Positions 23,301 to 34,448 of a DNA stretch of 64,000 bases are shown piece by piece (within the stretch, counting starts at the first letter, position 1; each line of letters begins with the position of its first letter). Position numbers and translations under genes: made by a program. The DNA lies in the NCBI GenBank assembly GCA_035771175.1, contig CM069610.1, positions 27,946,089-28,010,088 of the forward strand, given 5' to 3'. Under the pieces are notes generated by a model. The model did not search any database, was not told where the DNA came from, and saw only the letters and a program-made list of their open reading frames with translations. This DNA is from Paratinospora sagittata (Eukaryota > Streptophyta > Magnoliopsida > Ranunculales > Menispermaceae).

Positions 23301-24322
23301 TTCCTTTTTAAAACCCTCCTATGACAAGGTTAAGTCCCCCTATTAGCCAGATAGATGGGCCCAACCAAAGTCATAAGGTTTTCTCAATTCAATGCATCAT
23401 TCAAAACATTAGAACACATTCATACTTTCAACCTACAATATATAAGTAATATGATGACATAAAAGATATAATCATAAATGAAGTCTACTCACAACCAAGC
23501 CTCACGAGAGTATTTAACCACACACGATCACCAAACCGAATTAACCCAATCAAGATCCTGAAACATTCATCAATCCTAAATCAGCCCACATATAAACAAT
23601 AGGCCTAAATCCCATCTAATCCCATCATTCAACTCAAATCACATGACTTAGGCCTCTAATGCATAGTTCTCATACATAAACCATTTTATTAATCAAAAAT
23701 ACTAATTTTTCAATTCTTTAGGCATAAACATACCCAAATTGGGTCACTTGATCACAAGTAGGCCTAACCCATGATATGGTCACAACCACCAAATCAGCAG
23801 CATAATCAACCCTAATCATGCTTAATTAAACATAAGTTGCATCAATTCAATGATTCTAGGCCAAAAGCATCAAAAGCCCCAAAATATGAAAATTTCCATA
23901 CTTAGGCCATATTGTCGATTTACACTACGTCACCATGTTCAGCCATGTATATCACTGATTTTGCATCATGGGTTCATCAACAATGGCAACTAGGTCAACA
24001 TAGTTGACATGCAAGCTATTTGGAAAGGTCTAAGCTCATATTCTAAATTTAGGTCTAATACAAGCAACCCTACCAATTCTTCATTTAATATTCTGTTCGG
24101 ATGTATCAATCTACCAACAGATATATGTAATTACAAAATCAATAGTACAGATTGAATTATGTGAAGAAACAAACCTTCTGTCCAAATATCAGCCCAATCC
24201 AACGGTGGACCGAAACGATAAGTATTTTTGATGAACAAGTCTCTAATCAGACAATTTCTCCTTTCCTGCTGCAAATACTCAAACTCAGATGACTATATCA
24301 CACAAAATACTTAACGCATAAA

Positions 24323-24720
24323 CATCTTCACCGTTCATAATACAGAAATATCAGTTTTAAACTACATATCCAAATTTGATATCCATCCAACGGTAGATTG
24401 AGGAGATCTATAAGTTTGTGAGAAATGGCGCGAGAAATCCATACTTTTCGATCAGCTTCGTTTGAGAGGTTATATCTCTTATACTAAACCTGTAATCAAG
24501 ATCTTCACCGTTCAGAATGCAGAAATCTCAGTTGTAAACTACATACCCAAATTTTATATCCATCCAACGGTAGATTGAGGAGATCTATAAGTTTGAACGA
24601 AACGGCGCGAGAAATCTAGACTTTCCGACCAGCTTTGTTTGAGAGGTTAGATATCTTAGACGAAACCTCTAATCAAGATCTCCACCGTTCAGAATGCAGA
24701 ACCATAAGCTACAAACTTTC
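24323..24720 (-). repeat. 177-bp tandem repeats inside the solo LTR
   Basis: Units begin at 24323, 24500 and 24677 (the last partial) with ATCTTCACCGTTCA or a close variant. The first two are about 88% alike by eye and share CCATCCAACGGTAGATTGAG. Related single motifs occur at 57520-57720 in another LTR. Confidence 0.85.
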
Positions 24721-25542
24721 CGATAAATTTTGAGCTCAATCTAACCATATATCCCGAAGATCCATCACTTTGATGAAAATGTTGCAGAGATTTTTCTCAA
24801 GCAACTCCTCCTTTCTTTCTCTTCTTCTTTCCTTTCTCTTCTTTTCTTTTATTTTTTTTCTCTCTCCACTCACCTCACTTTCTAGCACTTCCTTGATTCT
24901 CTCCTCCACTCACCTCACTTTCTAGCACATTCTTGGATTAGAGAAGTGGGCATGGGACACTTGTCCACTTTCATGCACCAACCTTCACATGTGTTGGTCT
25001 CATACTACCCATACCAACCACATGTACTTTAACCAATCTCATGCTTCCATGTATTTTAAATGTCCAATCCATTTAATACACCAAATTTTCATTATCATTT
25101 ATCCTTTTATTCAATCAATCCTAACCCATATCAATTCATGGTTTAATGGACCCATGCATAAATAATAACATATGCATTATACTTTAATTTAACATGACCC
25201 ATATACAATTTATAATACACATATTTATATACATTATCAAGCATCAACTATACAAACATTAAACAACCATCAAACAAACACCAACCATATTAAGGCAATA
25301 CATAGAGTTTGGGCAAAGTGCAATTGGGTTATGGGCTAGATGAAATAATTTTCGGGGCGTCACAGAGCCACTCTTTCTCTCTCCGACAATTCTCTCAATC
25401 TCTTGGAGCATTTAAACTTTGGATTGTTTTTGTAGTCTATTCGTAGTACGAGTTAGCTGTGAACGTGATCATCACCATTACGATCTTGGTAACTCACTTA
25501 CGCCCTCTTATATTTGATTTTAATATGCATGCGAATTTTACA

Positions 25543-25717
25543 TAGACCCTTAATAACTGAAACTTGGAAACTTACCGATGATACTACATCAAAAATCAAG
25601 AAAAGCTAGAGAGAGTGTAATGCCCTAACACCGACGGACTGGTTTGTTGGTTAGTCAAGCCCTCTAAAACTTTTATTCCCACTGAGAATCCCTCCCCCAT
25701 CTATTAGTGTTGTGTAA
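25543..25717. other. Flank between Copia-1 and Copia-2
   Basis: Short non-coding stretch that was the insertion target of Copia-2. It ends in the target duplication TGTAA (25713-25717). No gene seen. Confidence 0.5.
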
Positions 25718-26168
25718 TGTTGGAATTTGATCATGTAGTTGAAATAATAGATTATGATCATGTTGATCATATTTGGATTAATACTATCTTGAGTTATCTA
25801 AGTTGGATAACCCCTTAATAATCACCTTAAGCCAAGAGATAACTACTACTTGGTAGTTATCGTATTCCCACTACATCTCAAATATACTAAAAGTTGGAGA
25901 GAATCAAGGAGATTTGATTCTCTAGAATGCAAATAGATTAAGGGGATGTGAACATGGTAAAACACACAAAAAATATTGAGGGATTTTTCAAGGAGTAGAG
26001 AGTGGGGCTTTTGGAATGTGGAACACATTGGGAACCCGTAACATTTTGGTTCCAATCATTGTGACAACTCTAAACGCATGGAGCACTTTCGAGGCGATCT
26101 TGGTAATGTATCCACTTTCCTATTTAATTAATTCGATTTACATGATTTGTATTCGATTGATTTCTACA
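25718..26168 (+). repeat. Copia-2 5' LTR
   Basis: 451 bp from TGTTGGAATTTG to TTTCTACA. It pairs with the 3' LTR at 32955-33407. Several short inverted repeats (GATCATGTTGATCATA near 25756; ACTACTACTTGGTAGT near 25845) sit in the U3 part. Confidence 0.95.
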
Positions 26169-26169
26169 T

Positions 26170-26181
26170 TGGTATCAGAGC
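26170..26181 (+). other. Copia-2 primer-binding site
   Basis: TGGTATCAGAGC lies one base after the LTR end. It is complementary to the 3' end of initiator tRNA-Met. Confidence 0.93.
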
Positions 26182-27545
26182 CTAGTATGGGTGTTCTCGT
26201 GTTAGTTAATGTTCAATGATGTTTTGAATAAAGAAGACAGAGAAAACATATAAAAAAATAAATTAAAAAAAAAGCAGGGTGGTGATGGCACCGATGGAGG
26301 AAGCCACCACCACCATTTTTTATGGAGAGGTGTCAAAAATTGACAATACTTCGGCTTGGTCGCCGACGTTTCTGCTACTGCCGGAAAGAGGTGGTGGTGG
26401 CACTGCTAGAGGCGGCCACCGCCATCACATTTTTTTAAGGATGTTTTCCCGTACAAATATTTTGCTAGATTTTCGCTGGAATCTGGCAAACCAACCGGCC
26501 CGATGAACATACCTACACAATCTCTGAAGTGAGGTCTTCGAGACGGACCTATCTGCATGACCATAGCTGTGCCATAATGAAAGCCAAAGTTTTACAAAAC
26601 CAATCGGTTTAAAACTTTAATAAAAAACAAAGAAAAGGGCACCGAAATCCGGTGGGACCTCTGGCCGATCATCCCACCGGTGTGATCGCAAGTTAACGAA
26701 AGTCTGGTTGGACCTCTTTCCGGCGCTGGTCTGCAGTTGCAAACCAGCCGGGTGGGGAATATGACCCACGCGGGTCATCACCCACCCGACCTGGCCCAGT
26801 CAACCTGATTGCACAGACCTGGGATTAAAAAAAATGGTTAAATCTGGGTCATTCAAATTTTGATGGCTTAAAATGAAGGCCTTCTGGTGTTTTTTGGCAA
26901 AAGTCATGAATTGGACCTTGACATATTTTTGCATGATATTTACATCTATATGGTTACATTTATTAGATTCATGTTGTAATGTGTAAATATGCAATATGTG
27001 TTGTGATGTAACATGAACCGTTCAATTTTGATTATTAAAATTTAAATAATTAGATCATGTTTTTTCAAAAACACATGAACTGTGTCATATAGGTTTTTAC
27101 AAAGATCTTTACATGTTACATTCATGATATGACTTCAACATGATGATAAATTTGTAATTGTATGCATGATGTGATCTTAACCATTGATTTTTCCATGATT
27201 AAAATGATGTAATTGCAACATGAATTAGACATTGTTGTGAACAGTGAACTTATTTATTTGTTCATTTTCTTTCCATTTGTACGGATGATTATCTTGATAT
27301 TATTGTTTAATGTTGAGCTTTGGTTGTGGGATATTATTGAATGACATGTTTTGTGCAAATTGTTTAAGTAATGGTTATTTGATTTAGAGAAATAGGTGAT
27401 GATTGTAAACAAAAGTTCCCTTTCGAACCTATTCTCTAAAATTATTTATCATTGACTTAACTTGAATTTTGCTGGAAACATAAATGTGTGTATTAATGGG
27501 TGCTAGTATTAATATGTGCTATTGTAATGTCTATATTTTAGAGCT
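26182..27545 (+). other. Copia-2 leader with GC-rich hairpins
   Basis: This is an unusually long (about 1.36 kb) untranslated stretch before gag. A strong stem-loop at 26749-26788 pairs CGGGTGGG with CCCACCCG and ATGACCC with GGGTCAT around an ACGC loop. A second inverted repeat pairs GGTGGTGATGGC (26279-26290) with GCCACCACCACC (26302-26313). The part 26279-26800 is far more GC-rich than its surroundings. The 75-codon frame at 26279-26506 has no known motif. Confidence 0.6.
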
Positions 27546-28420
27546 ATGGCCATTGCTTCCAAGAGTATTATTGCTGACTTGAATAAGAGAGAAAAGTTGA
27601 ACGGGGACAACTTCGACATATGGCATCAAAGAGTCCAGTTGATACTAGAGGAGCTAGAGGCTCTTGAAGCCTTAACCCATACCATGTCTGAACCTGAACT
27701 TGGGAACACTACTCAACATAGGCGAAATATGGAAGTGTTTCAACATTGAAAATGCAAGAACAGCCTGGCACGCATCACTCTACTAAGTAGTATGATAGAT
27801 GCCTTGACGTGCCAATTTGAGCAGTATGAGACTGCCCAAGAGATGTGATTTGTCCTTAAAGAGAAGTTCGGGATGACCTCTACAGCTAAGCTACGGCAGC
27901 TAACTATTAAGTTTGACACGTATGTAAAACTATAACATCATACGATGAAACAACATCTATGTGAAATGCCAAACATGATTCGTGAACTGAACAATATTGG
28001 TCATGTTCTCACGAATGAACAGCAAATTCATGCAGTCTTCCACTCTCTTTCACAGAACTGGGAGCATATGAAGATCACTTTGATCCATAATGATGGTATC
28101 AAAACATTTGAAGATATTGCTCGACATGTTGAGTTAGAGGTTGAGCGGTTGGAAGCTACCAAACCCTTTACTTAGGCTCTGGTTGCTGAATCAACTGATT
28201 CAAAGAAATGAAAGAACCACCAGTTCAAGAAAAATACCAGAAAGGGCAGGCAAGGTCCCACGAATGGAAAGGTTACAAAACCGAATAATAACCATCACAA
28301 AAAGGGCTGACGTGGTGATATCGAGAAGGACACAAAGGATATAAAATGCTTCAACTGTGGTAACCTTGGTCATTTTGCTCGTGAGTGCACTGAACCACGA
28401 AAAGAAAAGGTAATTTATTT
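27546..28420 (+). pseudogene. Copia-2 gag with CCHC zinc knuckle
   Basis: The start ATG at 27546 gives MAIASKSIIADLNKREKLNG, then NFDIWHQRVQLIL, the Copia Gag N-terminal pattern. The frame is broken near 27750 and 27850 but continues through the central helices (MIRELNNIGHVLTNEQQIHA, 27975) to a Lys/Asn-rich linker. A perfect knuckle, CFNCGNLGHFARECTE (C-x2-C-x4-H-x4-C), stands at about 28348-28395. It packages element RNA in active relatives; here at least four stops interrupt it. Confidence 0.88.
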
Positions 28421-30058
28421 TACTTTTTCTCAATGTTTTGTTTCTAGTAAATTTTTGCTTGCTGAATCTCATCCTATGTGGATAATTGACTCAGGAGCAA
28501 CAAACCATGTGATGAAAGATTGTGAAGCCTTCGTAGAGTATCGTCGATTTTTAGTGGGAGCTCGATAAATCTATGCAAGAAACAATACCAAAGTTGAAGT
28601 TAAAGGGATTGGCACTTGCAAGCTGGTTTTGCGTGGTGGTAAGACCCTACTCCTGCATGATGTCCTCTATGCACCTGACATCAGACGAAATTTAGTTTCA
28701 GTAGTTGTCCTTTTAGATTTAGGTTTCAATTTAAATTTCAATGCTATTGGTGTAATGTTATATTTAGGAACTCAATTTTATGGATATGGTCGTTTTTCTG
28801 ATGGTTTTATTGTTTTTGATATTGATCACATTAATTCAATAAATGGTAGTAGTTTCTCTCTTGGTACATCTTCTTCAAATAATGTTTTGGATGTTAATGT
28901 TTGGCATGCTAGATTAGGACATATAGGGCATGAAAGAACGAATAGACTTGTAAGAGAAGGCCTTTTAGGCTCTCTGTCAAAAATAGACTTGCCCATATGT
29001 ACCCATTGTTTGGCTAGTAAAACTAATAGAAAACCATTTGGTCAAGCTTTAAGAGTCGAACCACCTTTGCAACTAATTCATTATGATATTTGTGGACCCA
29101 TGAGTGTACGGGCACGACATGGTGCTCTATATTTCATCACCTTCATTGATGAATTTTCACGCTTTGGATACATTTACTTGATATCCCATAAATCTAAAGC
29201 ATTGGACGACTTCAAGAAATATGTATCACTAGTAGAAAACCAGCTTGATAGACATATTAAAGCATTACGAACTGATCGAGGTCGTGAATACCTTTCTGAT
29301 CAATTCAAAGAATTCTATGACGAAAAAGGGATAGCTAGACAGCTAACAATCCCAGGCACCCCGCAACAAAATGGTGTTGCAAAACGAAGGAAAGGACTTT
29401 TATAGACATGGTTTGATCAATGATGTCACAAGTGAATCTTCCAATTTCTTATTGGGGAGATGCTTTGATGAGTACGGCATAGATTCTTAATCGTGTTCCT
29501 TCTAAATCAGTACCGCAACTTCTTATGAGCTCTGGACTGGTAGAAAACCTTATTTGAGCAATTTGAGATCTTGGGGATCAGCAACATATGTACACTCACC
29601 ATCCCAACGATATAGAAAATTGGGACCACGAGGCAAGAAATCCATATTTATCAGATACTCTCACTCAAAAGGGTATGTGTCCATAAGTGAAAACAAAGAT
29701 CAAGTTTTCACAAAGTTCGAATCTAGAGATGCCATTTTTGTAGAGAACGACTTTCCTGGCAAACGTGAAGCAACTGAGGATCTTCCCTTGTACGAATTAG
29801 ATCCAAAAAATAATAATCATAATGCGCCAACGGAGGCGATCAGTGATGATGCTCATGAGGAGCTTCATTCGAGTGAAAGTGCTCGATCACCCCCTATTAT
29901 TTATGAGGACCAGTTGCGAAGGAGTACTCGTAAAAGCATACCTCGTCGTCGTTTTGAGATTAAGAGCGAAGCTTTTATGATAGCTCCACATGATGAAAAT
30001 GAGCCAAGAACAATCCAAGAAGCTCTTTCATCTTATGCTAGTGATCAGTGAATGAAAG
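28421..30058 (+). pseudogene. Copia-2 protease and integrase
   Basis: The protease active site is IIDSGATNHVM (28480-28512). The integrase zinc domain is WHARLGHIGHERTNRL...CTHCLASK (28905-29025; H-H-C-C). The core has its first Asp in LIHYDICGP (about 29080) and its second in RTDRGREY (about 29270). The third catalytic residue is changed: NGVAKRRKGLL (29374) has Lys where Copia integrases have Glu. The 258-codon frame 28629-29405 covers most of this. A second frame, 29554-30051, covers the C-terminal linker (KLGPRGKKSIFIRYSHSKGY). A stop follows at 30049-30051. Confidence 0.9.
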
Positions 30059-30093
30059 CCATGACAGAAGAAATGGAGTCAATGCAGATTAAT

Positions 30094-30348
30094 TGGCTCA
30101 GTGGTTACTCAGAGTTCAAAATTAAACCTTATGAGGTCTCGAGTTCAACTCTGGGGGAGGCCCTGCACTATTCATGAGTGAATAGTGTAGACAAATGATC
30201 CCGGGGGTACTAGACGCTGCGGTGGGCTGTGTACTGGGATGTGACAATATTATGTGGTATATAACGGCTGGGGTACGCTCGGTATGAGGTACCCATTACA
30301 TCCCGGGGGTACTAGACACTGCGGTGTGTTGTGTACTGGGGTGTGACA
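30094..30348 (+). mobile_element. tRNA-derived SINE inserted in Copia-2 RT
   Basis: The coding phase of Copia-2 is interrupted between MESMQIN and HVWDLVDLPSW by about 255 bp. The insert starts TGGCTCAGTGGTTACTC, which fits a pol III A box. GGTCTCGAGTTC, a B-box match, follows at 30135-30146. AAT is repeated at both edges (30091-30093, 30349-30351). The 3' part contains a ~50-bp block, CCCGGGGGTACTAGAC to GGGRTGTGACAA, twice at a 102-bp period (30199 and 30301). It lacks a long poly-A tail, so the family is uncertain. Confidence 0.7.
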
Positions 30349-30351
30349 AAT

Positions 30352-31819
30352 CATGTCTGGGACTTGGTTGATCTTCCATCTTGGCAAAAGGCAATAGGGA
30401 ACAAATAGGTTCTCAAAATCAAACACAAAGCAAGTGGATCCATTGACAGGTATAAGGCACGATTAGTCGCTAAGGGTTATACCCAGCAAGAAGGAATAGA
30501 TTATGAAGAAACATTCTCACAAGTTGTGAGATTTGTACCTATTCGACGTCTTTTAGCTATCGTTGCATATTTGGACTTAGAATTACATCAAATGGATGTA
30601 AAAACAACATTTTTGAACGGTGAATTGGATGAAGAAATTTATATGCAACAACCTACGGGGTTTGTAGCTAAAGACCAAGAGCGCAAGGTTTGCAAGCTCA
30701 AACGATCAATATATGGTCTTAACCAATCATCCAGACAATGGAATTTGAGATTTCATCAGGTTGTGTCATCTTATGAATTCACAATGATTGATGAAGACCA
30801 TTGTGTCTATATTAAACGTTCAGAAACACATTTTGTTTTCTTGTCCTTATATGTGGATGATATTCTCATTGTTGAGAATGATATGACATTCATAATCATG
30901 ATTAAATATTGGTTGTTTTCCACATTTGATATGAAAGACATGGGCAAGACAAACTTCATATTGGGTGTGAAAATTCATAGAAATCATTCAAAAAAAATCT
31001 TGGCACTATCTCAAGAACAATATATTAAAACAATCCTTGAACGATTCAACATGCAAAATTGCAAGCCCATAGGTACACCAATCACAAAAGGAATACCCTT
31101 TAGTCATGATACGTGCCCTAATACTCCTTCTGAAAAACAAAAGATGTCAAAAGTTCCTTACGCCAGTGCTATTGGAAGTTTGATGTACGCAATGATGTGT
31201 ACTCTACCAGATATCTGTTATTTAGTTAGTTTAGTCAGTTGTGTCAAGCAAATCCTGGAGAAGCACATTGGAAGGCGGTGAAGAGAATTCTGCGATATTT
31301 GAAAGGCACGATGGACTTGTGCTTATGTTATCATGGTAACGACAAGCGTTTATTGGGCTACTCCAATGCTAATTGGGGCGGTAGATGAACACAAATCTAC
31401 CTCAGGATATGCTTTCTTGCTAAACAATGGTACAATATTATACAGTAGCAAGAAGCAGATGTGCATTGCTCCATCAACCATGGAAGATGAGTTTGTAGCT
31501 TGCTCTGTAGCTGTACAAGAGACTATTTGGCTTTGGCGGTTTCTGCAACATTTATAGGTAGTTCATGGCGCATCGAAACCGGTCACTATCTATAGTGATA
31601 GCCAAGCTGCGATTGCCTACACTAGAGATCCCAAATATCATGGGACGACCAAGCATATAGACATTAAGTATAATTTTGTTCGAGACCTAATAACACGAAG
31701 AGAAGTCTGTAAACAACATATTTCTACACATAGGATGATGGTTGATCCATTGACTAAGCCAATCGTTGGAGATGTTTTCCTTACACATGTTAAATTCTTG
31801 TGTTTGCGTAGGATATAAT
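30352..31819 (+). pseudogene. Copia-2 reverse transcriptase and RNase H
   Basis: RT begins HVWDLVDLPSW and continues DRYKARLVAKGYTQQEGIDY (30450). The open frame 30526-31281 carries MDVKTTFLNGELDEEIYMQQ, the catalytic LYVDDIL box (30848) and LSQEQYIKTILERF. RNase H follows, with 31333-31557 (STSGYAFLLNNGTILYSSKK, TMEDEFVACS, QETIWLWRFL) and then DSQAAIAYTRDPKYHGTTKHI up to a stop near 31817. The YVDD box is intact, but frameshifts separate the RT start, RT core and RNase H. Confidence 0.92.
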
Positions 31820-32954
31820 CAATTTTTTATGTAATAGACTTATTTCATTAGACCATTTAATAAATTTCTCATTGTTTATTATGGTTGTTTGTATTTGATC
31901 TATTATTACTAGCACCAACACACACAACAATATGTTCACAGCAATTATTGGCTTACTCACACGAGCAATCGCCTCTGACGCTTCATGCAGAGCGAGCAGA
32001 AATGAGACATTTGATTAATGTTGCTTTAAATAGCAATAAGTCATTTTATGATGATATGTTACCTTGATTGGAGTCAAGATGAGGTCTATTTTTGATGACC
32101 GATAATGGATTAACCCACTATCCATTAAGTCTATTGTTTGGAACCGGATACGAGATCCTGTAACTGGCGCATTAAACTGGATATGCAAGCTCTTAAGGAA
32201 CTCAAGTTATGCGCATAGATGCGACTAGACTATAAATACATACACTGTTTTGAGTTGAATATAGCTATTCTAAATAAGAGTTACTCCACTGTAGCATGTA
32301 ATTTTACATTACATGTGTAAGTCGACCACTTTGAAAATGAGTGAAAGCTCTCTGCTTCCTCACTGTGTGAGTTTAAATATGTCCATTTCTATATGAGACT
32401 AATAGGATGCCCTTCAATAATGTCCGCTATTTTGGTAAGTCACCCAAGGTCATGAGTGATTCGACCTTTACGGGACATTATTGGGAAAATGATTAATTCT
32501 AAACCTAGTGTTGTGAGGGCGAAAGGAAGAATCTTTAGAATCATATCTCTATAGTATATTCTTAATCGCGCGATACTCATGTTACATCATTTAAGATGGC
32601 AATATAAGTAAGAATATGCTATTAGATTTTGAGTTTTAAGTATTGCCCTGGAGGGATAGGGAGTATTTGAACAGATGTGACTAAATGAATCTAGGGCATT
32701 TTGAGGCACTAACATTCTTTTAAAAGGGCAGATGTCTCTATGTTGGCTCGTCATGAGTTTCTGGTATAAACCTCCCGAATGCAGATGCTCTCACAGTCGC
32801 ACAGTCCATTAGCTTATCACTTTCTCATTGAAGATTAGTACTTGTCGTACACACCATGTGCGAGTGGGAGATAACACCGCATGGATCATTCAGGGCGCCC
32901 ATGATGTGTTCGACCCCATATACTCCTACGTACACATCATGTATGAGTGGGAGA
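31820..32954 (+). other. Copia-2 3' non-coding region and duplicated purine tract
   Basis: About 1.1 kb lies between the RNase H stop and the 3' LTR, and parts of it are shared with Copia-1 (18823-22298). The purine tract GAGTGGGAGA (32945-32954) abuts the LTR. A near copy, GCGAGTGGGAGATAACA, with the same upstream words (GTACACACCATGTG), lies about 86 bp earlier at 32844-32875. The 60-codon frame at 31885-32067 has no known motif. Confidence 0.7.
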
Positions 32955-33407
32955 TGTTGGAATTTGATCATGTAGTTGAACATAACAGATTATGATCATG
33001 TTGATCATATTTGGATTAATATTATCTTGAGTTATCTAAGTTGGATAACCCCTTAATAATCACTTTAAGCCAAGAGATAACTACTACTTGGTAGTTATCC
33101 TATGTCCACCACATCTCAGATAAACTAAAAGTTGAAGAGAATCAAATCTCTTTGATTCTTTAGAATGCCAATAAATTAAGGGAATGTGAACATAGTAAAA
33201 CACACAGAAAAATATTGAGAGATTTTTCATTGAGTAGAGAGTGGGGCTTTTGAACAGTACAACACGTTGCGAACCCATGACATTGTGGTCCCAATCACTG
33301 TGACAACACTAAACTCGTGGAGCACCTTCGAGGCGATCTTGGTAATGTTTCTGCTTTCCAATTTAATTAATTCGATTTACATGATTTGTATTCCATTGAT
33401 TTCTAAA
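32955..33407 (+). repeat. Copia-2 3' LTR
   Basis: 453 bp, TGTTGGAATTTG to TTTCTAAA. The terminal CA has become AA. It is colinear with 25718-26168 and followed by the TGTAA duplication. Confidence 0.95.
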
Positions 33408-33412
33408 TGTAA

Positions 33413-34150
33413 TGAGTAGAAAGGATGCCTTAGGTTATGACTTTGTCCCCTCCATATAATTTCGTTGATGAAAATGTTGTGGAGATTAAAATCTTTTATG
33501 TCAATGCCCCACGTCATATTTGTAGCTTTCTTAAAAAATGTGTTATATTGATTAATTAATGTTAAAATTTGATTTGACAGTGATTTATAATAATTAGTGT
33601 GTTAATTTCAATCTATCTAGTATTGCTCAAATTTAATTAATAGTTGGGAGCCCATCAAAGCCCTATTCTTCTTTCTTTTTTTTTTTTGTTTCCCACGAAG
33701 TATCTGCACACTATTCGGGTACGGGACTAGTTCTCGTTCCAGGCGAGAGCGGAATGGTAGAATTTTTTCCAACGAGAACAACTTTAAGAATCAAACCCTG
33801 AAACTTTTATACAGGAATGACTTTAAGACTCAGTCCGCTTCTATTAAGTCAACGATTTGGCCTATTCTTACTTAATTAGTAGATAAGTAAGTCTCCATTG
33901 GACCCTCAAACACCATACAAGTTGGAGAACATATAATTCTCCAAAAGTCAAAGATTTACTTATGGATTCACGTCTATTTTTACTTACATTAAAATTTTAA
34001 ATTCAGTTATACAAGTTGATTAAATTGGTTATTTTCCATAAATAATTATGCATTTAAATAGTTTTTGAGTGGAGATGTAGGAGCATTATAAAGTGCAAGA
34101 ACTGATAATATGCAACTTTATAATCTTGTACAAAAGTGACATATACTTTA
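33413..34150. other. Non-coding AT-rich stretch
   Basis: No gene, element end or convincing repeat was seen. A poly-T run is at about 33678-33689. Confidence 0.4.
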
Positions 34151-34448
34151 GGGGCTCGTTTGGCGTGCGAGATTGAATTGGATATAAATTTTTTTAGTCT
34201 CAAGCCTATGTTTGGTTGCTGACCAGGATGGGATGAAAAATAATTTCATCCTCATTTTTATCCTATTGTAATGAGATAAAATAGCGATGACCAAAATAAA
34301 GCATTATTTTTATTCTATTGTAATAGATTTTACATTTTTTTTAAAAAAATTAATTTTTAATTGTTTAATCTTATACTTGTATCATATCTAACATAATCTA
34401 ATTGCATAAAAATAATCATATCTTATTCCGTGCACCAAACGAGCCTTA
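34148..34448. mobile_element. PIF/Harbinger (Tourist)-like MITE
   Basis: An 11-bp perfect terminal inverted repeat, GGCTCGTTTGG (34153-34163), pairs with CCAAACGAGCC (34435-34445) at the ends of a ~295-bp AT-rich body with no coding capacity. The trinucleotide TTA flanks it on both sides (34148-34150 and 34446-34448), the TSD type of Tourist elements. Confidence 0.7.

Larger units (their letters stand above)
22472..25369 (-). mobile_element. Solo LTR (Gypsy type) with perfect TSD
   Basis: The LTR proper is 22477-25364 (2888 bp). On the minus strand it starts TGTGACGCCCCGAAAATT and ends GGTCGCCACA. The 5-bp duplication GAGCC flanks it at 22472-22476 and 25365-25369. There is no internal region. 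It contains a 57-bp and a 177-bp tandem repeat. It is inserted just downstream of the TATA box in the Copia-1 3' LTR. Confidence 0.92.
22299..25542 (+). repeat. 3' LTR of Copia-1, split by a solo LTR
   Basis: The LTR pieces are 22299-22476 and 25370-25542, about 350 bp in all. The start TGTTGG follows the purine tract directly. A TATA box, TATATATAAATAG, ends at 22470. The U5 part has ACGATCTTGGTAA (25482) and ends TTTTACA, corresponding to GCGATCTTGGTAA in the Copia-2 LTRs. The interruption is the solo LTR at 22477-25364. Confidence 0.6.
25713..33412 (+). mobile_element. Copia-2: structurally complete Ty1/Copia element
   Basis: The element is 25718-33407 (7690 bp), flanked by the duplication TGTAA at 25713-25717 and 33408-33412. 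It has LTRs at 25718-26168 and 32955-33407, a PBS, a long leader, gag, protease, integrase, RT and RNase H in Copia order, a long 3' non-coding region and a purine tract. The LTRs differ at roughly 10% of positions by eye count, so the insertion is old. Stops, frameshifts and a SINE in the RT region make it inactive. Clear TSD and LTR pairing give high confidence in the boundaries. Confidence 0.95.
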
